Shown: positions 6,537-13,031, counted from the first letter of the stretch. The stretch: 13,837 nucleotides of DNA from Nitrospinota bacterium (GCA_018896985.1 JAHILQ010000210.1:1-13837); one strand, 5' to 3'. Numbers and translations: made by a program. Notes: generated from the sequence alone by a model not told the origin.

Positions 6537-7124
6537 TCATAACATGCCCTTTGTTGTCGGAATGCCCTTAATCCGTTTGTCTATTGTAACTGCTTCTCTG
6601 AGCGCCCTGCCAAGACCTTTAAAAATTGCTTCAATTATGTGATGTATGTTCCTTCCGTAAAGAACAGTGATGTGCAGTGTAATGCTGCTGCTGCTTACGA
6701 AAGCCTGAAGGAAGTCTTCTATAAGGTCAGGGTCAAAGTCCTTCAGTTTGCTCTTTTTCGGGAATTCCACTTTATAAACAAAATAGGGCCTTCCGCTGAT
6801 ATCAATGCTTACCGAGGCGAGAGCTTCATCCATAGGCACAGATGCCTGTCCGTATCTCGCTATTCCTTTCATGTCTCCGACTGCCTGTTTGAGGGCCTTG
6901 CCGAGCACTATCCCGATGTCTTCCACAGTGTGATGGTCGTCAATATCTATATCGCCTTTTGCTTTCAGTTTAATATCAAAGAGTCCGTGTTTGCACATCA
7001 GGGAAAGCATATGGTCAAGAAACGGGATAGAGGTATTTATTGAATAACTTCCTCTGCCGTCAAGGTTTAAGTCCAAGGAGATATCTGTCTCTTTTGTCTT
7101 TCTCTTCAATGCTGTTTTTCTCAT
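6537..7124 (-). CDS. hisB: imidazoleglycerol-phosphate dehydratase
   Basis: HisB removes water from imidazole glycerol phosphate to give imidazole acetol phosphate, a late-middle step of histidine synthesis, in the cytoplasm. At 195 aa it is the monofunctional form without the phosphatase domain. The two manganese-binding motifs are visible: DDHHTVED (62-69) and IHHIIEA (160-166). IPFLDHML (33-40) and the C-terminal KGIPTTKGML ending are also typical. Its ATG overlaps the hisC stop (ATGA), with AGAGGTG as ribosome binding site, so the two are translationally coupled. In this pathway HisC acts directly after HisB. The palindromic repeat begins six bases beyond its stop codon. Confidence 0.96.
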   Translation of the reverse strand: MRKTALKRKTKETDISLDLNLDGRGSYSINTSIPFLDHMLSLMCKHGLFDIKLKAKGDIDIDDHHTVEDIGIVLGKALKQAVGDMKGIARYGQASVPMDEALASVSIDISGRPYFVYKVEFPKKSKLKDFDPDLIEDFLQAFVSSSSITLHITVLYGRNIHHIIEAIFKGLGRALREAVTIDKRIKGIPTTKGML

Positions 7125-8185
7125 TTCATCACCTCTTTAAGCGCTTTGATAAAAATATTGTTTTCTTTCTTTGTCCCAACAGTTACCCTGAGACATCCAT
7201 TCACAACGCCTTTCATATTCCTTACAAGCACGCCTTTTTTAAGAAGCCTGTAATAGATTTTATCAGAATTCTTAACTTTGAATAATATAAAATTAGCCTC
7301 AGACGGATAGGGTTTTATACCCCTTATCTTCCACAGTTCATTAAGAAGCCTCTCCCTCTCAGAGGTAATAAGCCCTATGTGTAATTTTATTGTATTGGGG
7401 TTTTTAATCAATGCCGCTGCAACCGCCTGTGAAAGAGAATTGAGGTTAAATGGCAGCCTTACCTTGTTAACCTCATTGATTATCTCCCTGTCAGCTATCA
7501 TAAAGCCTACCCGCAATCCTGCAAAGCCTATCTTGCTCAGGGTTCTGAGAATCACGAGGTTCTTATAGTCGCTTAACATTGGTAGAAAACCCTTTTCGCT
7601 TGAGAAAGGCTGATATGCCTCATCAACTACAACCAGTGACAAGTGACAAGTGACAAGTGACGAGGTAAATTCAACTATCTTTAAAATCCTGTCTGCTGAA
7701 AAACAATTGCCTGTGGGATTGTTTGGAGAACTCAGGAATATCAGTTTAGGCTTCTGTTTTTTGATTGCAGTTAAAATCTTTTCCATGTTCAAATCAAAAT
7801 CATTATCCAGTGGAATTTCTATGGTCTTCTCTCCGAGCGCCTGAGAGATAATGCCGTACATTGAAAACGTGGGAACAGGATACAAAACAGGGCCGTCGAA
7901 AACGGTTATGAGATAATATATCAGCTCATCAGAGCCGTTTCCAAAAAGGATATTCTCGGGATTCAGCCGCAGATTTTTTGCGATGATTTTTTTAAGATTT
8001 TTTGCTTCAGGGTCAGGGTAGCGGTTGGTTTTAATTGATTTTAAGATTTTATCATTAATCTCAAAACCATAAGGGCTTTCATTCGCATCAAGCTTCACCC
8101 TGCATGGAATCTCTTTTGCGTTATAATACGCCCTGAGATTGCGGATGTTCGGCTTGATAAGTTTTTTGATGTCAATCCTCTTCAT
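7121..8185 (-). CDS. hisC: histidinol-phosphate aminotransferase
   Basis: HisC is a PLP-dependent class I/II aminotransferase that converts imidazole acetol phosphate plus glutamate to histidinol phosphate. At 354 aa the length is normal. Recognisable are KLDANESPYG (31-40), NPENILFGNGSDELI (75-89), SSPNNPTGN (152-160), VVVDEAY (185-191), and LRTLSKIGFAGLRVGF (213-228) with the PLP-binding lysine K218. It begins 15 bases after the hisG stop and overlaps hisB by four bases. Residues 175-184 (SSLVTCHLSL), just before the VVVDEAY motif, are encoded by a 7-bp tandem repeat and replace what is usually a short variable link. No strong ribosome binding site precedes ATG 8185. Confidence 0.95.
   Translation of the reverse strand: MKRIDIKKLIKPNIRNLRAYYNAKEIPCRVKLDANESPYGFEINDKILKSIKTNRYPDPEAKNLKKIIAKNLRLNPENILFGNGSDELIYYLITVFDGPVLYPVPTFSMYGIISQALGEKTIEIPLDNDFDLNMEKILTAIKKQKPKLIFLSSPNNPTGNCFSADRILKIVEFTSSLVTCHLSLVVVDEAYQPFSSEKGFLPMLSDYKNLVILRTLSKIGFAGLRVGFMIADREIINEVNKVRLPFNLNSLSQAVAAALIKNPNTIKLHIGLITSERERLLNELWKIRGIKPYPSEANFILFKVKNSDKIYYRLLKKGVLVRNMKGVVNGCLRVTVGTKKENNIFIKALKEVMK
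7635..7662. repeat. 7-bp tandem repeat inside hisC
   Basis: AGTGACA is repeated three times in tandem and followed by AGTGACG (four units, 28 bases). It stays in frame and encodes the SLVTCHLSL segment. A seven-base unit changes reading frame whenever the copy number alters by other than three, so slippage here would knock out hisC. Confidence 0.85.
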
Positions 8186-8200
8186 CAGAGATTTTCAGTT

Positions 8201-9076
8201 TTACGGTATCACCTTATTTAACTGATACTCCACTATGCCTGAGGCGCCCGCAGTCTTCAATTTCGGGATAATATCCCGCACAACTTTCTCGTCAATTATC
8301 ACTTCAAGGGCATACCACCCCTTATCTGAAAGCGCAGATATGGTCGGCGAGTGCATGGCAGAAAGAAGGCTCATCACGCGTTTAAAAGACCTCTCAGGGA
8401 CATTCATCTTGAGCCCGACTTTCTCCTCGGCAGACAATGCGCCTTTCAGGAGCATGACAATATTTTGCATCTTCTGTTTTTTCCACTTTTCCTGCCACGC
8501 CTTTTTATTGGCAATGAATCTTGTGCTTGACTCAAGAATAGTTTCAACGATTCGCAGATTATTTTCCCTTAAAGACGTGCCTGTCTCCGTAAGCTCAACT
8601 ATGGCATCGGCAAGGTAGGGCGGTTTTACCTCTGTTGCGCCCCATGAAAAATCAACCTCTGCCTTTATCCCTTTTGCCTTGAGGTATCTCTTCGTAAACC
8701 CTACAAGCTCTGTTGCGATGCGTTTGCCCTTCAAGCCTTTTACGCTTTTTATCTTTGAGTCATTCGGCACGGCAATGACCCATTTTACAGGCCTGAGACC
8801 TTCCTTTGCATAGATGAGTTCTGCAACCTCATGCACGTCAGCATTCTGCTCCAGTATCCAGTCTTTGCCTGTAAGTCCGCAGTCAAGTATTCCGTCCTCA
8901 ACATATCTTGCCATCTCCTGCGCCCTTATCAGCATTGCCTCAACTTCAATGTCGTCAAAGGACGGATAATAGGAACGGCTTGATACAGAGATGTGGTATC
9001 CTGCCTTTCTGAAAAGTTTTAGTGTTGACTCCTGAAGGCTTCCCTTGGGAATACCGAGTTTTAGTTTTTTGTTCAT
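8201..9076 (-). CDS. hisG: ATP phosphoribosyltransferase, long form
   Basis: HisG joins ATP and PRPP to make phosphoribosyl-ATP, the committed and feedback-controlled first step of histidine synthesis. The protein is about 291 aa, so it is the long form (HisG_L) with a C-terminal ACT-like regulatory domain (about residues 210-291), and it should not need HisZ. Visible motifs are KLGIPKGSLQEST near the N-terminus, EDGILDCGLTGKDW and the PRPP-loop region VELTETGTSLRENNLR. The C-terminal part contains ALSDKGWYALEVII and TAGASGIVEYQLNKVIP, typical of the regulatory domain. I prefer ATG 9076, with AGGA eight bases upstream; ATG 9082, in frame, is closer to the same site. It is first in the operon hisG-hisC-hisB. 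hisD, often found beside these, is absent. Confidence 0.95.
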   Translation of the reverse strand: MNKKLKLGIPKGSLQESTLKLFRKAGYHISVSSRSYYPSFDDIEVEAMLIRAQEMARYVEDGILDCGLTGKDWILEQNADVHEVAELIYAKEGLRPVKWVIAVPNDSKIKSVKGLKGKRIATELVGFTKRYLKAKGIKAEVDFSWGATEVKPPYLADAIVELTETGTSLRENNLRIVETILESSTRFIANKKAWQEKWKKQKMQNIVMLLKGALSAEEKVGLKMNVPERSFKRVMSLLSAMHSPTISALSDKGWYALEVIIDEKVVRDIIPKLKTAGASGIVEYQLNKVIP

Positions 9077-9173
9077 ATTCATCTTCCTCTCGCATCCATG
9101 TTGTAAATCCGGTTTTTAATTTTCATCTGCCGGCTCTCTGATTAAAAGCAGACAGCCGGACGCTGTGATTCAT

Positions 9174-9203
9174 ATAATACACAAGGGTATGGGATTTATT
9201 CAA
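9174..9203 (-). promoter_or_regulatory. candidate hisG operon promoter
   Basis: On the minus strand TTGAAT (9203-9198) and TATTAT (9179-9174) are 18 bases apart, a reasonable sigma70-type promoter about 90 bases upstream of hisG. The same AT-rich stretch holds TATAAT on the plus strand (9173-9178), a possible -10 for the divergent gene at 9259, but without a good -35. Confidence 0.4.
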
Positions 9204-9258
9204 ATTTAAACATAGCCTTGAAGGAAAAGCAGCATCTGGTATAGAATTTAAAATCACA

Positions 9259-9774
9259 ATGAAACAGCTTGAACCCAAAAAACTATTACTTTTGTTGTTT
9301 TTAAATCTTGCTGTCCTGCTTGCCGTAAGTCTGCCTGCTGCCTCTGCCGAAACAATTGACAGGGTGATTGCTTTTGTAGATGACAAAGCAATAACCCTGA
9401 GTGAACTTGATGAGAATTACAAGACTGCGGTGAAACCGAGGACTGATATAAAAAAAGAAGAGGTATTGAACACGATGATAAACAGGATGCTCCTTTTGAG
9501 AGAGGCAAAGAAGCTGCGTATAGAGGGAGCTAATCCAGATGAGGTTATCAGGGAGTATATAGAGTTAAAGCTCAAGACATTCATAAAGATAACAGAGGAC
9601 GACCTGAGGGAATTCTATGAGAAAAACAGAAAAGAATTCGGAAAGACCGATTTTGACGATGCAAGGGAAAAAATTGAGGAATATCTGGTTGAAAAAGAGG
9701 TCAATATAAGACTGAAAAAGCATATAGAAGACTTAAGAACAAAGGCATATATAAAGATTCAACTGGATAATTAA
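9259..9774 (+). CDS. exported SurA N-terminal-like protein
   Basis: This 171-aa protein has a classic signal peptide: basic MKQLEPKK, a leucine-rich core at 9-24 and a likely cut after AASA (residue 30). The mature part begins ETIDRVIAFVDDKAITLSELDENY, the typical opening of the SurA N-terminal chaperone domain (SurA_N), and continues with helices such as LNTMINRMLLLREAKKL and DLREFYEKNRKEFG. There is no parvulin PPIase domain, so it would be a stand-alone periplasmic chaperone-like protein that holds unfolded outer-membrane proteins. It is transcribed away from hisG and converges on the DUF6485 gene, with a palindromic repeat between. Partner proteins cannot be inferred. Confidence 0.82.
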   Translation: MKQLEPKKLLLLLFLNLAVLLAVSLPAASAETIDRVIAFVDDKAITLSELDENYKTAVKPRTDIKKEEVLNTMINRMLLLREAKKLRIEGANPDEVIREYIELKLKTFIKITEDDLREFYEKNRKEFGKTDFDDAREKIEEYLVEKEVNIRLKKHIEDLRTKAYIKIQLDN

Positions 9775-9784
9775 TTTTTGGTTT

Positions 9785-9923
9785 AAAGGGTAGAGCATAG
9801 CATTTTCACTCATTCTCGTCCCGATAAAATCGGGACTCCGAGGTTTTTGCCTCTTGATATTTAAATTATTTACTGTCGGACTATCGGCAAAAAAAACCGT
9901 TCAAAAGCTATGCTCTACCCTTT
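9785..9923. repeat. palindromic intergenic repeat, copy 2
   Basis: This 139-bp element has perfect 17-base inverted ends, AAAGGGTAGAGCATAGC (9785-9801) and its complement (9907-9923). Inside is a nested hairpin GTCCCGAT-aaa-ATCGGGAC. Read on the minus strand it aligns with copy 1 at 6400-6531 through shared blocks (CGGTTTTTTTTGCCGATA, GAGGCAAAAACCTCGGAG, CGAGAATGAGTGA). The end sequences differ after AAAGGG, yet each copy keeps its own two ends paired. It separates two convergent genes and may act as a two-way terminator. It supplies the last codons and the stop of the DUF6485 gene. Confidence 0.82.
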
Positions 9924-10109
9924 ATGCATCTTTATAAAATTGGCTATTGACCTGTCGTAGGTGCGTTCATCTTCCTTGCCGAAGAAGCAGGCAGGAAGTT
10001 CTCCGTTTTTCCTGTGGTAGTGCAGGCATTCACAGCATTTGTGTTTCCTGTCGCATGGCTCATAGGTGCAGTTGCAGTATTTTTTATTTTTCTCCGGTAT
10101 GCATTCCAT
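9915..10109 (-). CDS. DUF6485 family small Cys-rich protein
   Basis: This 64-aa protein contains eight cysteines, arranged as C3, CNC (12, 14), C19, CCEC (25, 26, 28) and C41. With the histidines at H23, H30 and H32 this suggests a zinc- or metal-binding fold. The pattern CNCTYEPCDRKHKCCECLHYH...GELPACFF...YDRSIANFI is that of the DUF6485 family, found in many anaerobic bacteria with no known function. ATG 10109 has GGAGG at a good distance. The stop codon TAG and the preceding Lys-Gly codons lie inside the inverted end of the repeat at 9785-9923, so the repeat probably inserted at, and slightly remodelled, the C-terminus. Confidence 0.85.
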   Translation of the reverse strand: MECIPEKNKKYCNCTYEPCDRKHKCCECLHYHRKNGELPACFFGKEDERTYDRSIANFIKMHKG

Positions 10110-10213
10110 AAAACCTCCGACTGTAAGCGCTTTTTGTTTTCAATGTTAATTATACATCAGATTTTATCTCTGCTGATATCAAGATTAAAGACCTAACTCC
10201 AAATGCTGACCTG

Positions 10214-11470
10214 TTAAGAATCTTTAATTATTGGAGCTTCGTTACTATCACATAACAAATGAACACCCAGTATGCGTCTAATAGCTTTTGTATCGCTCAG
10301 AATTAATCTGCGTTTTGTTTTTGTGAAGTGGTGAATATATTTTTTTATTTTAAAACATATTTCTTTATCGAGGTATCCGTTTACATTCTTGTCATTGCAA
10401 AAAGAATATTGATTGCCCCATCCCTTAATAACATTACTTATGTATGAAAGGGTATCTATTATAGATTTTTTTGATGAATATAGGTTTTCAGGAGAGGACA
10501 TCAAACTTGAACTATCTTTAAGTATATCGTCTATTTTTTTAAGCAGTTTCTTTTGAGATTTTTTTGCCGGCCGAATGACGTCCGGCAGAATTTCGCAACC
10601 CAAGAACTCAATGCCATTCTTCGTTTCTCCGGCTTTTGCCTTCTCTTGACATATAAAAGGGTCATATATCGTAAGACCTAATGAGTTTAGAAAAATTTTT
10701 GCATTTTCGGATGCTACTTTGATTTGTATCTGTTTCTTCCCCAAAATTAAAATATCATCTATATACCTTAAACAAATAATGCCTCGTCCATTCATTTGCT
10801 TATCAAAATCATGCAAAAGAATATTCCCTATCAAAGGAGATAAACAACATCCCTGTGCTACACCAATGTCTTCTATTGGGAATAAGTCTTTATTTTTTCC
10901 TAAGATTTCTAGATTAGATAATTCGGTCTCAACAGCACTCGCCAAAAGATTATTGAAATCAGCATCATTAATAAAACTAGCTATTGTTGATAGAATGTTA
11001 TCTCTTGGTATTGCCCCCAAAAAATTCTCAATATCTGTACGTAAATACCATTTGGCTCCATTTAATATTGAATTGTGTGCCATTGTGATAGCATCTTTAA
11101 CGCCAGTATCTTTGAGACCACCAAAACTTGTTGGCACTGAAATGTATCTTTTTACTTTAGAATTTCCCTGGAGAACATCCAAAATGCTTCTCTGGACAAT
11201 TTTGTTAGGAATCGGTGCGGAAACAATCGGACGTGGTTTCTTTCCAGCACGCTTTACTGGAATTCCTTTGGAAGGTAAAAATTTAATTTTTTTAACTTTT
11301 AAATGTAAGGATATCTGATTGATGTTTGCATCTACATTCTTATTGTATTCTATTATTTCATTACGTGTTTCTTGCGATGATGATTTAATCCCATTTCCAT
11401 AAACTTTACGCCAAGCTCTCTCCAGATTTTTAAATCTACATACTTTTTTATAGTATGAAGGCACCTTCAT
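10214..11470 (-). CDS. group II intron-like reverse transcriptase without endonuclease domain (YIDD)
   Basis: This 418-aa protein is a reverse transcriptase of group II intron type. RT0/RT1 is visible in LERAWRKVYGNG and RPIVSAPIPNKIVQRSIL (80-97). The first catalytic aspartate is in LRTDIENF (D146), the QG..SP motif is AQGCCLSPLIGNILLHDFD (205-223), and the active site is LRYIDDILIL (YIDD at 236-239). FLGCEILP (289-296) follows, then a thumb like domain X of maturases (SNVIKGWGNQYSFCND, 345-360). It ends soon after; there is no HNH or En domain. Group II introns usually have YADD. YIDD with no endonuclease recalls the domesticated G2L4 class, which has been linked to double-strand break repair. 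A short ORF ends four bases before its ATG. It is AT-rich compared with neighbours and looks acquired. Confidence 0.9.
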   Translation of the reverse strand: MKVPSYYKKVCRFKNLERAWRKVYGNGIKSSSQETRNEIIEYNKNVDANINQISLHLKVKKIKFLPSKGIPVKRAGKKPRPIVSAPIPNKIVQRSILDVLQGNSKVKRYISVPTSFGGLKDTGVKDAITMAHNSILNGAKWYLRTDIENFLGAIPRDNILSTIASFINDADFNNLLASAVETELSNLEILGKNKDLFPIEDIGVAQGCCLSPLIGNILLHDFDKQMNGRGIICLRYIDDILILGKKQIQIKVASENAKIFLNSLGLTIYDPFICQEKAKAGETKNGIEFLGCEILPDVIRPAKKSQKKLLKKIDDILKDSSSLMSSPENLYSSKKSIIDTLSYISNVIKGWGNQYSFCNDKNVNGYLDKEICFKIKKYIHHFTKTKRRLILSDTKAIRRILGVHLLCDSNEAPIIKDS

Positions 11471-11474
11471 GGTT

Positions 11475-11615
11475 TTAGGTAAGAATTTGCTTGTGTGTTT
11501 TGAGCTCCATTGGCAAACTTAGCTCAACTGTTACAAGAGTACATTCTGCGGTAGTACTGTATGTAGCACTTACCCTTCCGGTGATATTTATTTGAACACC
11601 GGAGCTTAATCTCAC
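11475..11615 (-). CDS. possible small protein coupled to the reverse transcriptase
   Basis: An open frame runs from a stop at 11670-11672 down to TAA at 11475-11477, just four bases before the reverse transcriptase ATG. The first ordinary start codon in it is GTG 11615, giving 46 aa; no ATG is available and no clear ribosome binding site is seen, so the frame could also begin at a rarer codon upstream. The reading looks protein-like and beta-rich: VRLSSGVQINITGRVSATYS, then ECTLVTVELSLPMEL. I do not recognise it. The close spacing would allow translational coupling to the reverse transcriptase, which lacks its own ribosome binding site. A perfect six-base inverted repeat (CCGGTG 11578-11583, CACCGG 11597-11602) lies within it. 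It may instead be a remnant or part of an RNA. Confidence 0.4.
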   Translation of the reverse strand: MRLSSGVQINITGRVSATYSTTAECTLVTVELSLPMELKTHKQILT

Positions 11616-11666
11616 TTTTGCTGCATCAATTTCTGACCAGCGACATGAGATTAACAGACTGATAGT

Positions 11667-11695
11667 ATGCTACCACAATATCTTGTGTATGTCAA
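11667..11695 (-). promoter_or_regulatory. promoter with operator-like palindrome for the reverse transcriptase unit
   Basis: On the minus strand TTGACA (11695-11690, perfect) and TAGCAT (11672-11667) are 17 bases apart. Between them lies the palindrome CACAA-tatc-TTGTG (11674-11687), placed where a bound repressor would block RNA polymerase. No candidate repressor gene is in this unit. Confidence 0.6.
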
Positions 11696-11770
11696 TAAAA
11701 AAATGGCAATAAAAGCACAATAAAAAGTGCTTGTACTTAGAAAGAACACGTAAAAGGGGATGGCTGTTAA

Positions 11771-11811
11771 CGTACGGGGAGGATTCGAACCTCCGCCCCG
11801 ATGATTAAGAG
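11771..11811 (-). pseudogene. 3' half of a tRNA-Lys (CUU) gene, possible attachment-site scar
   Basis: Read on the minus strand, the spacing of a tRNA 3' half is exact. The anticodon loop is CTCTTAA (11811-11805, anticodon CTT), followed by a five-base stem strand TCATC, a five-base variable loop GGGGC, and the T-arm GGAGG-TTCGAAT-CCTCC (11794-11778). A seven-base acceptor strand CCGTACG (11777-11771) completes it. The 5' half is missing: the bases before the loop (AGTAT) do not pair with TCATC, and no CGTACGG acceptor strand or D-arm is present upstream. A copy that starts at the anticodon loop is what a tRNA-targeting integrase leaves behind. No CCA is encoded. Confidence 0.7.
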
Positions 11812-11846
11812 ATACTCGCAGTTGAGGTCAACAAGTAGCAAAGTTT

Positions 11847-11860
11847 GGGGTCAGGTCTTG
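11847..11860. repeat. REP-like motif at a gene truncation point
   Basis: GGGGTCAGGTCTTG resembles sequences I recall beside REP-associated tyrosine transposases (IS200-like) in many environmental bacteria. Here it stands alone, without its inverted partner or a transposase. It provides the stop codon of the truncated gene next to it. Confidence 0.35.
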
Positions 11861-12171
11861 CCATCCCACTTTTCATCTATAACCTCTGCCCTTACAATGC
11901 CTGCTGTCAGGACTGTCACCTGGTCTTTGGTAAGCTGAAAATTCTTAACCTTTGTCTCGCTTATGAGATATGTGCCAAGTTCCTCAAGAAGAAGCCTTTT
12001 TATCTGTTCTAACGCAATTGCCCTGCTTGATGCCTTGCTGTCTATCTCGCTTGCCTGATAGGTATATTCTTTTTCAAAAGTGACTGTTTTTGTGGATGCA
12101 TCAGCGGTAGAGAAAAAGAAAAGCAGGAATACGGCAAGGCTTATTGTAAGCAAGTAATTATATTTTCTCAT
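11851..12171 (-). pseudogene. truncated exported protein (N-terminal part, FlgT-N/LPP20-like)
   Basis: The product is 106 aa with a signal peptide (MRKYNYLL..., hydrophobic core 8-20, cut near ADA at residue 25). The mature part (FEKEYTYQASEIDSKASSRAIALEQIKRLLLEELGTYL, then LTKDQVTVLTAGIVRAEVIDEKWDGKT) fits a family in which Ser-Arg-Ala-Ile-Ala repeats lead into a longer C-terminal region. From memory, relatives continue after WDGKT with a strand such as YWLKAKI. Here the frame stops right after WDGKT, at a REP-like motif. I conclude that the 3' part was lost when the DNA to the left was inserted or deleted. The remaining fragment could still be made and exported. I could not find the missing 3' part elsewhere in the window. 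Confidence 0.6.
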
Positions 12172-12378
12172 TTTTACCCTCCAATAATTCTTCTAAAAAA
12201 TAGCAGATTCGCTTGTCAAAAATCAATAGAATAAATTTCATCAGGAATCTTATCAAGGCGGAGGGGAAAACGACAAGAAAATGGGGCAGGTATTCAAACT
12301 CGCCATTGCCGAAAAGCCTCTGTTTGTAAATTAACGGATATTTTTTAGGTTTTTTGAGGATTTTTTAATTTTATCGTA

Positions 12379-12417
12379 TTGACATTATAGAAGAAAAAGT
12401 AATACAATGTAGTACTA
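12379..12417 (+). promoter_or_regulatory. brnTA promoter and possible operator
   Basis: TTGACA (12379-12384, perfect) and TACAAT (12403-12408) are 18 bases apart. The eight-base perfect palindrome TAGTACTA (12410-12417) directly follows the -10 box and is a candidate operator for the RHH antitoxin, which in BrnTA systems represses its own promoter. The preceding stretch from 12172 holds no convincing gene. Confidence 0.65.
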
Positions 12418-12432
12418 ATTGAGGGGGGATGG

Positions 12433-12708
12433 TTGAAGATTCGGGGATTCGAATGGGATGATGGAAATGTGCTTCATATACAGCTTGGTCATGGAATAAA
12501 ACCAGAAGAGGCGGAAGAGGTATTTGCAGCAATGCCATTGTTCCGTAAGACAAAAAAGGGGCATTACGCAGCGATGGGACCTACATTCGAAGGAAGATTT
12601 CTGACGGTTGTCTTTGAGTTAAAGGGAAATGGTATTGCCAGGATAATCACGGGCTGGGATATGGAATATGCTGAAAAGAAATACTGGCGAAAAAATAGGG
12701 GTGGATGA
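12433..12708 (+). CDS. brnT: BrnT-like ribonuclease toxin
   Basis: This 91-aa protein matches the BrnT (RelE-fold) family. The opening FEWDDGNVLHIQLGHGIKPEEAEEVF corresponds to the family pattern FEWD..N...H..HGV.FEEA..VF. Later segments (GHYAAMGPTFEGRFLTVVFELKGNGIARIITGWDM) follow the strand order YxAxGxTxxGRxLxVVFxxxxxxxRIIxA. BrnT cuts mRNA and slows growth until bound by BrnA. The start is TTG 12433, four bases after a strong purine-rich site (GAGGGGGG); the nearby ATG 12429 is out of frame and stops quickly. Toxin-first order is normal for this family. The antitoxin gene begins just after, with a possible four-base overlap (ATGA) if its upstream ATG is used. Confidence 0.8.
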   Translation: MKIRGFEWDDGNVLHIQLGHGIKPEEAEEVFAAMPLFRKTKKGHYAAMGPTFEGRFLTVVFELKGNGIARIITGWDMEYAEKKYWRKNRGG

Positions 12709-12731
12709 TTAGAAAAGGAGGTTTTGATGCC

Positions 12732-13022
12732 ATGAGAACCAAAATATCAAAAAAAGAGCTTATTGCTGAGGAATATTATGACAACTATGGGGTGTTGAAA
12801 GATATTGTTGACGAAGACATTGACCTTAGCCTTGGAGAAATGCTAAGGAAGGATATTGTTTCAGGCAAGAGGAAGCGCATACTAAAAAACATCTCGATAA
12901 AAATAGATCCCCTGTATCTCCAGTCAATAAAGAAAATTGCCACCTTAAAGGGCATACCGTATCAGACGCTTGTGAGGCAATGGCTTACTGAAAATATAAG
13001 AAAAGAACTTAGAATAGCTTAG
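12732..13022 (+). CDS. brnA: BrnA-like RHH antitoxin
   Basis: This 96-aa protein ends in a ribbon-helix-helix DNA-binding domain: the strand KNISIKIDPLYLQSIKKIA, then a helix-turn-helix-like run LKGIPYQTLVRQWLTENIRKEL. This is the CopG/BrnA antitoxin layout, with the N-terminal half (KELIAEEYYDNYGVLKDIVDEDIDLSLGEML) expected to wrap the toxin. I start at ATG 12732, which has GGAGG ten bases upstream. ATG 12705 is in frame and overlaps the toxin stop, and would add nine residues. It should neutralise BrnT and repress the promoter at 12379. Its stop is only nine bases before nrdJ, so the reductase may be partly transcribed from the toxin-antitoxin promoter. Confidence 0.8.
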   Translation: MRTKISKKELIAEEYYDNYGVLKDIVDEDIDLSLGEMLRKDIVSGKRKRILKNISIKIDPLYLQSIKKIATLKGIPYQTLVRQWLTENIRKELRIA

Positions 13023-13031
13023 TATGTTGTT

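Noticed and set aside
3856..11768. Shared 13-mer GGGGATGGCTGTT at 3856-3868 and 11756-11768
   Set aside because: A repeated 13-mer is expected by chance about once or more in a window of this size, and the flanks do not match.
11471..11770. Retron msr-msd
   Set aside because: No pair of inverted repeats framing a folded RNA of msr-msd type was found, and the RT has a maturase-like thumb. An RNA role of the leader is still open.
10214..11811. Diversity-generating retroelement
   Set aside because: The RT has QG..SP as in group II introns, not the SQG..S form of DGR RTs. No Avd gene and no template/variable repeat pair were seen.
11771..11850. Intact tRNA gene
   Set aside because: The D-arm, the 5' anticodon stem strand and the 5' acceptor strand are missing, so only the 3' half is supported.
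12281..12334. 17-codon ORF with a purine-rich site in the gap before brnT
   Set aside because: It is too short, and the spacing to the ribosome binding site is poor. It may be the remnant of a lost gene.
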